From CAYZWU01 sp964482235 (lineage in GTDB: Bacteria; Planctomycetota; B15-G4; CAYZWU01): a stretch of 40,651 nt of DNA. Location: contig CAYZWU010000049.1 in assembly GCA_964482235.1 (NCBI GenBank), positions 1 to 40,651 on the forward strand, in the 5' to 3' direction. Both the position numbers and the translations under genes were made by a program. Shown here in pieces: positions 9,301 through 15,391 of the stretch. Positions within the stretch are counted from its first letter, which is position 1. Each line of letters starts with the position of its first letter. Below the pieces are notes generated by a model. The model was not told where the DNA came from and ran no database searches. It was given only the letters and a program-made list of their open reading frames with translations.

Positions 9301-9499
9301 CGTGGTCGTCTCTCTCTGGGCGGTGAACGACGCGTCCACGGCAAGCCTGATGACGGCCTTCTACGAGAACCTCGTACGCAGGGGCCTTGACAAGGCCGAG
9401 TCGCTGAGGCAGGCGAAGATCGCGCTCTTTCGCGGTAGATATCCTGCGCCCAAGCACTGGGCTCCTTTCATCCTGATCGGCGAGGGGGGTGGATTGTAG
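6356..9499 (+). CDS. TPR-CHAT protein (caspase-like protease with N-terminal export signal)
   Basis: The 1047-residue protein starts at ATG 6356 with GGAGGAG directly upstream. The first ~18 residues (MSALIWACLTLLLALPQA) look like a signal peptide. Residues ~150-560 are tetratricopeptide repeats (LGAVHHYQGRPEGVVHANRRA, NNMGTACIQLGRYQEAARA and others). A charged coiled-coil stretch (~605-680) leads into the CHAT domain (~740-1040). CHAT is a clan CD cysteine peptidase fold; the dyad is intact with His908 in HIAAHG and Cys955 in LSGCRTA, followed by GEGVIGFPWAFLYAGARSVVVSLW. Known TPR-CHAT proteins are proteases switched on by protein partners. The divergent sigma/anti-sigma pair suggests a signalling link. 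If exported, the protease would meet the outer domain of the anti-sigma factor; this is inference. Family call is certain, substrate unknown. Confidence 0.92.
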   Translation: MSALIWACLTLLLALPQADREPVRVLTSRDLANLLTEAARRDPEELDALVKAERPRISRAHHAVLLDAVRARQSESDRDGDEKIETAHSIALAYQRVTGSSVLCERSSIFAGWNGEQAVQRIRIEAARTEARQAGVKGELERTVERLEEGIADLKVLRDRLAAARVVLQMAELRYQQGRHQDGAIMAREACVFFEAEEDDVGVVESLIEQARLDLALNRHSEAEASATRAEALAGTLNHPPLEGEALEQLGAVHHYQGRPEGVVHANRRALEIYRDLGDRGGEVRTLNNMGTACIQLGRYQEAARALHLSVSIKTEMGDRISAALSLMNLGIVYGFLGDHERALDCYLRSKDVLDKAGSPLDRRKVRLLHNIAICRQRMGEAREALEDFRQLLGLRRSLKDRRGEAVTHYKLGQILMELGRAAEAREELDEALAIYESLGHRLGAIDAMNALATLCRRDGDRASALEFLDRAVAMARSLGAAPKEAVSLAEMGHIHFLEEEHAAAVDCYESSFALMEAMGIGITAPALKIGLASEAEEGAVSYLHAVYELDREEPGAGHWQRAFTWLEKWKSRALLDALGEDRRLLTRKADRADLEREKDLLGRISRESARMRDLEPRSPERKEIEERVKRLTFEVDEVREKIALSCPGYASLTSGESFGPAAIQKEGLDSETLLLEYRVGKGASYLFALTDRDFKVLRLPSVEVFDGKVRYLRRLLEHPASDALPPGEFLDIAGELYEILVAPALQDPDLDRPSLVIVPDNVLAFLPFEALVAGSGKGGQRRAPRSFSKARFLLLEKRILYSPSAAAYVQLLHKRRAGEERRPEDEGVAVLAMANPAAAPGALGEPEPGTAPTSTGLPEIPAAVIEVQAIANLFPQCDLFLDAAATEEVLKAPGGLDRHRIVHIAAHGLLHAENPRLSGLALASDPLGREDGVLMMIEVLGLAVDADLVVLSGCRTALGKRLAGEGVIGFPWAFLYAGARSVVVSLWAVNDASTASLMTAFYENLVRRGLDKAESLRQAKIALFRGRYPAPKHWAPFILIGEGGGL

Positions 9500-9743
9500 C
9501 TTGCCAGGCGGCTTGACGGTATCTTTGCCCAGCGAAAAAAGGAGATGCTGTAGGAGAATATCCGATGTGCCGATAGATAAGACTCAGGGGACGTCTCAAA
9601 CCATATCACTTATCTGGTAGCGGGGGCAGGATTTGAACCTGCAACATCCGGTTTCTGGAGATTTCAATGGCCATCCGGTCGAAACATGATTTGATCCAAA
9701 ATTGATGTTGACAAATTTAAGGTGACACTTTAGAAATAGCCAC
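9500..9743. other. Intergenic region with tRNA remnant, less GC-rich than surroundings
   Basis: This gap between the CHAT gene and the DUF4143 ATPase is visibly richer in A and T than the flanks. It holds the tRNA-Trp fragment listed separately; a short frame running through it on the minus strand is not a gene. The final ~45 nt before the ATPase ATG contain AT-rich sequence (TTGACAAATTTAA at 9708-9720) that could act as a promoter -35, but I cannot define a -10. Confidence 0.4.
9615..9660 (-). pseudogene. 3' half of a tRNA-Trp gene (probable attachment-site remnant)
   Basis: Read on the minus strand, the fragment has an anticodon loop CTCCAGA (anticodon CCA, Trp), the 3' side of an anticodon stem (AACCGG), a variable region, an intact five-pair T arm with loop TTCAAAT, the acceptor 3' strand CCCCGCT, and A plus CCA. 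The upstream sequence cannot form the matching anticodon 5' strand, D arm or acceptor 5' strand (AGCGGGG), so the gene is cut at the anticodon loop. A bare 3' half of a tRNA gene is the usual scar left at the far end of an element integrated by a tyrosine recombinase. By its orientation, the element would extend to higher coordinates, with the intact tRNA beyond it. Confidence 0.7.
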
Positions 9744-10904
9744 ATGAAGTACTTCAAGCGAAGACTGGAGAATGAGCTAGAAAGAGCCTCGAAGTATTTT
9801 TCAGCAATCATCTTAGGCGGTCCGCGCCGGGCAGGAAAGACAACGCTTCTTCAGCATCTCTACCCCGAAGCAGACTACGTGCTGCTCGAGGATCCTGACT
9901 GGATTGCGCGCGTTGAGGCGGATCCGAAGGGTTTTCTGGACGAGCGAAAACTTCCGGTAATTTTGGATGAAATCCAGAACGTGCCCTCGCTCTTCAACTA
10001 CATCCGGTCGCGCATCGATGCAAATCCTCGCCGAAACGGTCAGTGGTTATTGACGGGATCGCAGGAAGCGTCGCTGATGCAAGGCGTCACCGAGTCGATG
10101 GCGGGGCGTGCAGCGGTTTTCCAGCTGCTCCCGTTCTCATCAGAGGAATCGAGTAAGGTGTCGCCTCTGAAGGGTGGTTTCCCCGAAGCACTGGCCAAGC
10201 CGGCCGCGGCCGATATCTGGTTTCGATCCTATGTCCAGACGTACCTGGAGCGGGATATCCGTTCGGTCAGTTCGATTCGCGATCTGGCTACCTTCAGGCG
10301 ATTCATGGCGCTGCTCGCGGCTCGTTGCGGCCAGATGCTCAACAAGACGGATCTCGCAGCTCCCCTCGGGGTTTCCGTGCCGACCATCACCCAGTGGTTG
10401 AGCATACTCGAAATCACAGGCCAGATTATTCTCGTCCCCCCGTTCTACGAGAATTTCGGGAAGCGCCTCGTAAAAACGCCCAAGCTTTACTTCATTGATT
10501 CTGGACTACTCTGCCATCTGCTGGGAATCCCCGATGAAAAGACACTTTCCAATTCGCCATTTCGCGGAGCTGTATTGGAGGGACATGTTGCTTCCGAGAT
10601 CACCAAGCACCGGCTCCATCGCGGAAACGACCGGGGACTTTATTATTTCCGTGACCGAAGAGGCCAGGAAGTTGACTTTCTCGTGGACCAGGGAAATCGT
10701 CGATTGATGCTCCTGGAGGTCAAGGCGACCAAAACACCCATGCCCGGTGATGGGAAAACCATGATGCAGCTGTCGAGCAGCATCAAAGGATACAAAATCT
10801 CATCTTATCTGCTTCACTCCGCACGCGGTTCCGAGGAAGACCCATCCATTCTGTGCGAGGGTGTCAAGGCCGTTGGGATGAGACAGATTCACTCGCTGCT
10901 GTGA
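9744..10904 (+). CDS. AAA+ ATPase with DUF4143 (nuclease-fold) C-terminus
   Basis: This 386-residue protein belongs to the common AAA_14/DUF4143 family. The P-loop GGPRRAGKTT lies near residue 28-37, Walker B is VILDEIQ near 75, and LLTGSQ near 105 is the sensor segment. The C-terminal DUF4143 part contains a winged-helix-like stretch (GVSVPTITQWLSILE) and a PD-(D/E)xK-like core (FRDRRGQEVDFLVDQ then LLEVKAT). Cellular function of the family is unknown; members are abundant, lineage-specific and often near mobile DNA. The start ATG 9744 has no strong ribosome binding site. Base composition is lower in GC than its neighbours and the gene lies just inside a tRNA-Trp fragment, which together suggest horizontal acquisition. 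It is convergent with the next gene. Confidence 0.9.
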   Translation: MKYFKRRLENELERASKYFSAIILGGPRRAGKTTLLQHLYPEADYVLLEDPDWIARVEADPKGFLDERKLPVILDEIQNVPSLFNYIRSRIDANPRRNGQWLLTGSQEASLMQGVTESMAGRAAVFQLLPFSSEESSKVSPLKGGFPEALAKPAAADIWFRSYVQTYLERDIRSVSSIRDLATFRRFMALLAARCGQMLNKTDLAAPLGVSVPTITQWLSILEITGQIILVPPFYENFGKRLVKTPKLYFIDSGLLCHLLGIPDEKTLSNSPFRGAVLEGHVASEITKHRLHRGNDRGLYYFRDRRGQEVDFLVDQGNRRLMLLEVKATKTPMPGDGKTMMQLSSSIKGYKISSYLLHSARGSEEDPSILCEGVKAVGMRQIHSLL

Positions 10905-11011
10905 TGCGGCTGGCACTCCGTGCATCAGCGACACCATTCGATTCGAGGTGCAGCAATAAGAACCTGCTGCTCGGGATGGAGCGGCCGGATGCCCGCAGGT
11001 GTCATTCAACA

Positions 11012-12151
11012 CTACTTCTTCCGGGGCGGCTCGTGCCGAGCGCTCTCGAGCATAGCGAGAGCATCCTTGAGGGCGCGCGGATTCTTCTTGTGCGCGAGAA
11101 CCGTGACGCTGGCAATGAGATCGCCTGTTCCCACCCAGGCGCGTGTCATGTACTTGAATTCGCCGGGTTTGGGTGCAGGATCCGTGACTGTGTAGTAAAT
11201 TCCGTCGACTTTCTTTCCCTTCAGCTTCAGGAGCTTCGCCTCTTTCTCCACAGCCTGCTTCAACATGCCATCGAGCTCCGCATCTATGAGACCTTTCAAG
11301 CCCTCCTGACCACCGTAGCCCTTCATTTCGGGGTGATCGAAGAAGGTCATCTGGATGTTGAACTCCTTCCCCTTCCGGGGGCGAAGGGCAAGAGTCGGTC
11401 CGGGCATACGGCGAGCGGGCCCCACGCTGTCGAGCCAGGTCGCAGGGATGTCCAGGACCAGGCTGCCGTGATCCTTGACCGAGTAAACCTTGAGACAGGT
11501 TTTCCCCGCAGGGGATTTTCCGATGTGCACCGCATCGAGGACGGCCTGGAAAAGAGCCTCGTCCGAAGGTTCGAACAGGGTTTTCGAGATGTGCAGGTCG
11601 ATCCAGTATCCCTTGTGTGCCAAGTAGGCGTTCAGATGCTTCTGGTTCAGCGGGATCTCTTCGATCTCCTTGACAAGGTACTCAGCGATCGCCATACCCT
11701 CGCGTTCCCACAGTTTGATATCGCTCTTGGGCAGCAGGGATTGCTTGACTCGTGACCAGTAGTGATCGCGCGCTGCCTTCGCGTCGCCGGGACTTGCGGC
11801 TTTTTCCAGAAAGAGAGACAGGTTCAGACCAGAGGTCTCGTTCACAGCCACGAGGTGTGCCCCTTCATCGTTCTTGGAGTACTCCTTGATCTCCAGCGCG
11901 AAGCCGGGCACATCGATGGCCACCTGCCACTTCAGTTGAGGCAAGGTCAACGAGAGAGTCGCATCATCCGGTTCCCCGGCCGGAGCGCTCTGCGATGACT
12001 GCATACCTGTGAAAGAGATGACTGCTGCTACAAGTAGTGATCCCAGAATCGATCTTTTCCTGTTTGCCCTCCATATGTCCCCGATTTTTGCTGCAGCGGA
12101 TAAGTGAAAGAGACCCCAATTTACCTTTATGCCGGATCGAATGCCGTTCAA
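11012..12151 (-). CDS. Secreted protein of unknown function, possibly tandem PsbP/DcrB-like domains
   Basis: The frame codes for up to 379 residues from a TTG at 12151. I do not recognise the family. A signal-peptide-like segment (RKRSILGSLLVAAVISFTGM) begins only at about residue 32, and there is no in-frame ATG, GTG or TTG directly before it. The mature part appears as two halves of ~150 residues, each opening with a beta strand ending in a proline-led element (VAIDVPGFALEI; LVLDIPATWLDSV) and closing with a helix, reminiscent of the Mog1/PsbP/DcrB fold seen in exported proteins; this is a weak resemblance. An ATG at 12074 in another frame has a possible ribosome binding site, so a one-base indel near the A-run at about 12055 could explain the odd start. 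It stands alone, convergent with the ATPase. Confidence 0.65.
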   Translation of the reverse strand: MNGIRSGIKVNWGLFHLSAAAKIGDIWRANRKRSILGSLLVAAVISFTGMQSSQSAPAGEPDDATLSLTLPQLKWQVAIDVPGFALEIKEYSKNDEGAHLVAVNETSGLNLSLFLEKAASPGDAKAARDHYWSRVKQSLLPKSDIKLWEREGMAIAEYLVKEIEEIPLNQKHLNAYLAHKGYWIDLHISKTLFEPSDEALFQAVLDAVHIGKSPAGKTCLKVYSVKDHGSLVLDIPATWLDSVGPARRMPGPTLALRPRKGKEFNIQMTFFDHPEMKGYGGQEGLKGLIDAELDGMLKQAVEKEAKLLKLKGKKVDGIYYTVTDPAPKPGEFKYMTRAWVGTGDLIASVTVLAHKKNPRALKDALAMLESARHEPPRKK

Positions 12152-12189
12152 AAGTTCGAATGCGACGTACTCTGATACATCAGTTTGTT

Positions 12190-12292
12190 GATGGCGGGAA
12201 TCGTGCGGGCTCGGTATCCGGTATGCGAAGATGGCGGGGATTGCGCGGGCTCGGTATCACGAAGATGGCGGGGATTGCGCGGGCTCGGTATC
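12190..12292. repeat. Three tandem copies of a 29-nt repeat
   Basis: Copies lie at 12190-12218, 12230-12258 and 12264-12292, spaced 40 and 34 nt start to start. Each begins GATGGCGGG and ends GCGGGCTCGGTATC; copies 2 and 3 are identical and copy 1 differs at three inner positions. Short linkers are also similar (CGGTAT, CGAA). The array ends five bases from the ytxJ stop codon. The same unit recurs twice, in inverted orientation, at 30 kb, so this is a dispersed repeat family of this genome. Confidence 0.9.
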
Positions 12293-12297
12293 CGGTA

Positions 12298-12642
12298 TCA
12301 GCCGCCCACCGCCTCGGCGAGCGCCTTGGCCGTGATCGACCCGTGCGAGGCGTCGAAGACCGGCTTCCCGTCCCTCAGGAGGACGGCCTGGGGCGACTGG
12401 TGGGGGACGCCGCTCCTATTCGCGAATTCGAGCGATACGGGGCGGTGCTCCACGACGAGGACCATGGCGCAGAGCGGTTTCCCCTCGCTGCGGTTCTGCA
12501 GGAACTCCTCGTACTCCCTCAGGGCGGCCGACGAGATCGGGCAGCGGGTGGAGTGCTTGAAGACCAGCACCGGCTCGCCGGTCGCCTGCTCGAAGAGCCT
12601 GTCGAGATCATCCATCGATTCGAGAAAGAGATCGGCTTTCAT
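12298..12642 (-). CDS. ytxJ: Bacillithiol-system monothiol protein YtxJ-like (thioredoxin fold)
   Basis: The 114-residue protein starts at ATG 12642, which overlaps the upstream gene's stop in an ATGA junction and has GGAGG before it. It has the YtxJ/BrxC (DUF2847) signature: VFKHSTRCPISS with a single active-site Cys34, followed by EYEEF, LVVEHRPVSLEFANRSGVPHQSP (a cis-proline loop) and AVLLRDGKPVFDASHGSIT. In bacteria that make bacillithiol, such monothiol proteins help remove the thiol from modified proteins. It is the last gene of a three-gene operon behind two lipoproteins of unknown function. Bacillithiol synthesis genes are not in the window. Confidence 0.88.
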   Translation of the reverse strand: MKADLFLESMDDLDRLFEQATGEPVLVFKHSTRCPISSAALREYEEFLQNRSEGKPLCAMVLVVEHRPVSLEFANRSGVPHQSPQAVLLRDGKPVFDASHGSITAKALAEAVGG

Positions 12643-13370
12643 TCGGGCCTCCACGAGGTGTAGACAGCGCCGCCGGGCGACGTGAAGAAGGCGCCGTCCT
12701 CCCTGGAATAGCTGAACGAGCGGTCGTCCTTGAGGGCGTTATAGGTCCACCACCAGGCACCGCGGCTCACGTCCCAGAGGACCGGATGCTCCCTGAGCCA
12801 GAAGAGCGGGTAGCTGCCCGTCGACTGCCTGGGAGGCTCGCCCTCGCCCTTCTCCCTCTTCCATCGATCGAAGAGCTCCTCGCGCTGGTCGGGCGTCATC
12901 TCCTTGTAGGCGTTATGAAAGACGAGAAAGATCTCGAGGTCGGCCACGCACTGCCGCTTGCCCTTTTCACCCCCCCTCTGGTAGGCCCCGAGAAAGGCCT
13001 CCCGGACCGCTTTCACGGTGCTCGGATCGAAGGAGACGGCCTCGTCCATCTCCCAGGGCCTGCGGAAGGCCATGATCTCCATCACGGCCTTCATGGCGTG
13101 GTTGAACACGTTGGAGTTTGGCCGCGTCAGGCTGCGGAGGGCTCCCTTCTCCACGAGGGGCCGCGTGGCATCGAGGATCTCGGTCCTCGTGCTCGAGAGC
13201 GAGTCTTCCCCCTCGATCCGGTCGACCACGTCGCGGCCATCGGAACCGGCCTCGCCCCGGCCGGGGGCGGGAACGAAGCCGTTTTCCTTCTCCTCGGAGC
13301 AGGCCGCCGGAAAGAGAAGCAGGAGACAGAGGATCAGCCCACGATGAAGTCGTCGTCCATGGGATCCCAA
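12639..13370 (-). CDS. Putative lipoprotein of unknown function (TTG start)
   Basis: I place the start at TTG 13370 because GGAGGG lies eight bases upstream and the encoded N-terminus then becomes a proper lipoprotein signal: arginines (HGRRLHRG), a leucine core (LILCLLLLF) and PAAC with Cys24 as the lipidation site. The frame is open much further upstream, but that part is antisense-like sequence inside the preceding gene. The 243-residue product has no domain I recognise; it is rich in charged helices with conserved-looking aromatic segments (LREHPVLWDVSRGAWWWTYNALKDDRSF). It overlaps the preceding lipoprotein gene by 37 nt and the ytxJ start by 4 nt, so the three genes form one coupled operon. 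Confidence 0.72.
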   Translation of the reverse strand: MGSHGRRLHRGLILCLLLLFPAACSEEKENGFVPAPGRGEAGSDGRDVVDRIEGEDSLSSTRTEILDATRPLVEKGALRSLTRPNSNVFNHAMKAVMEIMAFRRPWEMDEAVSFDPSTVKAVREAFLGAYQRGGEKGKRQCVADLEIFLVFHNAYKEMTPDQREELFDRWKREKGEGEPPRQSTGSYPLFWLREHPVLWDVSRGAWWWTYNALKDDRSFSYSREDGAFFTSPGGAVYTSWRPE

Positions 13371-13963
13371 GTGAATATCCCTCCGATGAAGTCGAAGATC
13401 TCGCCGAAGTCCACGGCAACGTGGGCCCCGATGAGAAGGAGATGAAGCTCGACGCGGAGGTCGTAGTCGCCGTGATACCAGTCGAGCACGTTCAGGTCCG
13501 GCGTGCTGATGAAGGCGAGCCCCAGCTTGGCCCGCGACCGGACGCAGACAGGGAGATGCCTCAGGCTCTGGAAGCCGACACCCACCGACGTGTCCGTGGC
13601 GAAGATCACCTTGGCCCACTTGGTGGCGCGCAGGTCGATGCCGAGCCCGGGCCCGACGTTGACGCCGAGGCGGGCCACGTCGAAGAGATCGAAGATCCTG
13701 TTGGGGATGTAGAGAAGCGCCGTGCTCAAGACCGACTGCTCCTCCTCGTCCTCCTCGGCGGCCTCTTCCACGGACTCTTCCTGCTCGACAAGGGAAAAGA
13801 GAGCCGGCACCTCCATGAGAGGCATCGCTCCCGTGTAGACGCCGTAGTCGGGCAGCGCGGCCGTCTTGTTCGCCGGGACGGCGCATCCGACCGAAAGGAG
13901 GGATAAACCGGCGAGAAGCAGGAAAAATACGAAAACGAAAGGCATGTTCTTGTTCCGGCTCAT
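13334..13963 (-). CDS. Putative lipoprotein, exosortase/secretion family not recognised
   Basis: The start at ATG 13963 (MSRNKNMPF) has GAGAGGA ten bases upstream. The 209-residue product has a lipoprotein signal ending LSVGC (Cys near residue 27). A very acidic stretch (EEAAEEDEEEQS) follows, then a beta-rich domain beginning PNRIFDLFDVARLGVNVGPGLGIDLRATK, which looks like part of a membrane-associated or barrel-like fold and ends in GGIFTWDPMDDDF. I have seen this arrangement in hypothetical lipoproteins but know no function. It is the first gene of the lipoprotein-lipoprotein-ytxJ operon and diverges from the MFS gene. Confidence 0.78.
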   Translation of the reverse strand: MSRNKNMPFVFVFFLLLAGLSLLSVGCAVPANKTAALPDYGVYTGAMPLMEVPALFSLVEQEESVEEAAEEDEEEQSVLSTALLYIPNRIFDLFDVARLGVNVGPGLGIDLRATKWAKVIFATDTSVGVGFQSLRHLPVCVRSRAKLGLAFISTPDLNVLDWYHGDYDLRVELHLLLIGAHVAVDFGEIFDFIGGIFTWDPMDDDFIVG

Positions 13964-14155
13964 TTTTCGAATCCTCTCTGTCAGGTGCCTCGATAGACCG
14001 CTGGATAGGATGGAAAGGGGCCACACCAGTCAAGGACCATTGTTACCTTCATCGGGGCCGTGAAGTCAACTCCATTCTGCAGCCGCAGGCGATGGCCGGG
14101 AGTAAACGGTTGCGGGGTGGTTTACAGGCTTTTTTTCCCGTACCATGGGCGGCCT

Positions 14156-15391
14156 ATGACAGGCTCCGAACAGTCACGGTCGATGCTGGTGCTCAAGGTC
14201 GCCTCCTTCTGCGAGGGTGCGGCCTCGTGCCTCTTTCTGCAGTTCCTGGTGCTGCACAACCGCGTCACCCTGGGGCAGGAGAGCCTGCTCGTCGGCGCCT
14301 GCCTTCTGGCATTCCCCGCCGTTCTGATCTTCTTCATGAACAACTTCTGGGGAGCCTTCGTCGACTCCACCGGCGGCTTCTGCTTCGCCGAGCGGATCGG
14401 GCTCCTCGGCTACAGCCTCTGCCTCTTCTCCCTGATCATTGCGGAGACGTCGGCCCAGGCCATCATCGTGGTGACCGGCTTCTCGATCCTCTACGCCTCC
14501 CTGCGCCCGACCCTGCTCTCCCATGCCACGGTGCTGATGGAGCACCGGCGGGCGGGCGCCATCTCCGGGATCCTGCTGTTCCAGAGCGCCGGCTGGTTCT
14601 TCTCGGGGATCCTCTACGGCTCCCTCTTCCGGGAGAGCGAGCCGTGGACCGTCTGGATCATTCTCGGTGTTCCGGCCCTGATCAGCCTCATCATGGCAGT
14701 CCTGATGCCCCGTTGGATCGGCGATCCCGGCACGCGGGCCGAAAACGTACCCTTCTCCGGTGTCCTGAAGAAGGGAGCCGGCAAGGTCCTGCTCGGCGAC
14801 CTGAAGGCGATCTATCGCAATCCCGGGCTGAGCCGGGTCTGCCTGGTGGTCTTCCTCACCTCCACGGCGAACTGGTGCTTCTTCGGCATGTTCCCCGTCA
14901 CCTACACCGAGGAGCTGGGGGGGGACAAGAGCATGCAGGGATGGACGATCTCCCTCTCCACGATCACGGCCTTTTTCGTTTTTCCGATCATCGGCCGGCT
15001 GGTGGACCGGTTCGGCGGGAGGTACGGTTTGATCGCCTGCCTGGTGGTCTACGTGGTGGACTATGCCCTCTTCTGCCTGATCAGAAGCCCGGTATTCGCA
15101 ACGGTCCTCTTCTGCGTTCCTGTCTATCCGCTCTTTCTTGTCAGCGCCAACGCCGTGGCCGCCGAGGAGACGCGAACGGGCCAGCGGGCCGGCGGCATGG
15201 GGGTCATGGCCGGCGTGATGTCGATCTCCGTGGCGTCGGGCAGCCTGCTGGGCGGACTGGTGGGCGACGAGCTGGGGCTCAGGGCGATCTTCATCGCCTC
15301 GGTGGCCGTCTCGGCCCTGGCGCTGGCCACGTTCCTGTTGCTAGTGGGATTGCAGCGCAGGGCAAGGAATAACAAGGGCGCCGATCGATGA
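14156..15391 (+). CDS. Major facilitator superfamily transporter
   Basis: The 411-residue integral membrane protein has about twelve hydrophobic segments and MFS features, including a loop GRLVDRFGGRYG between TM8 and TM9 that matches the repeat of the MFS A motif (GxLxDRxGxR). The first-half A motif is not conserved (NNFWGAFVDSTGG instead). ATG 14156 is preferred over an upstream in-frame ATG because the protein then begins directly before TM1. The stop overlaps the start of the next gene by 4 nt (ATGA), so the two are translationally coupled. The substrate cannot be told. Coupling to a glycosyltransferase-like protein could mean it moves a glycolipid or nucleotide sugar, which is inference only. 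Confidence 0.85.
   Translation: MTGSEQSRSMLVLKVASFCEGAASCLFLQFLVLHNRVTLGQESLLVGACLLAFPAVLIFFMNNFWGAFVDSTGGFCFAERIGLLGYSLCLFSLIIAETSAQAIIVVTGFSILYASLRPTLLSHATVLMEHRRAGAISGILLFQSAGWFFSGILYGSLFRESEPWTVWIILGVPALISLIMAVLMPRWIGDPGTRAENVPFSGVLKKGAGKVLLGDLKAIYRNPGLSRVCLVVFLTSTANWCFFGMFPVTYTEELGGDKSMQGWTISLSTITAFFVFPIIGRLVDRFGGRYGLIACLVVYVVDYALFCLIRSPVFATVLFCVPVYPLFLVSANAVAAEETRTGQRAGGMGVMAGVMSISVASGSLLGGLVGDELGLRAIFIASVAVSALALATFLLLVGLQRRARNNKGADR

Noticed and set aside
9596..9811. A 71-codon minus-strand frame across the tRNA fragment
   Set aside because: It overlaps the tRNA remnant and the ATPase start, has no ribosome binding site and no recognisable features.
12190..12292. CRISPR array
   Set aside because: Only three units, spacers of 5-11 nt that resemble one another, no cas genes, and copies in inverted orientation elsewhere.
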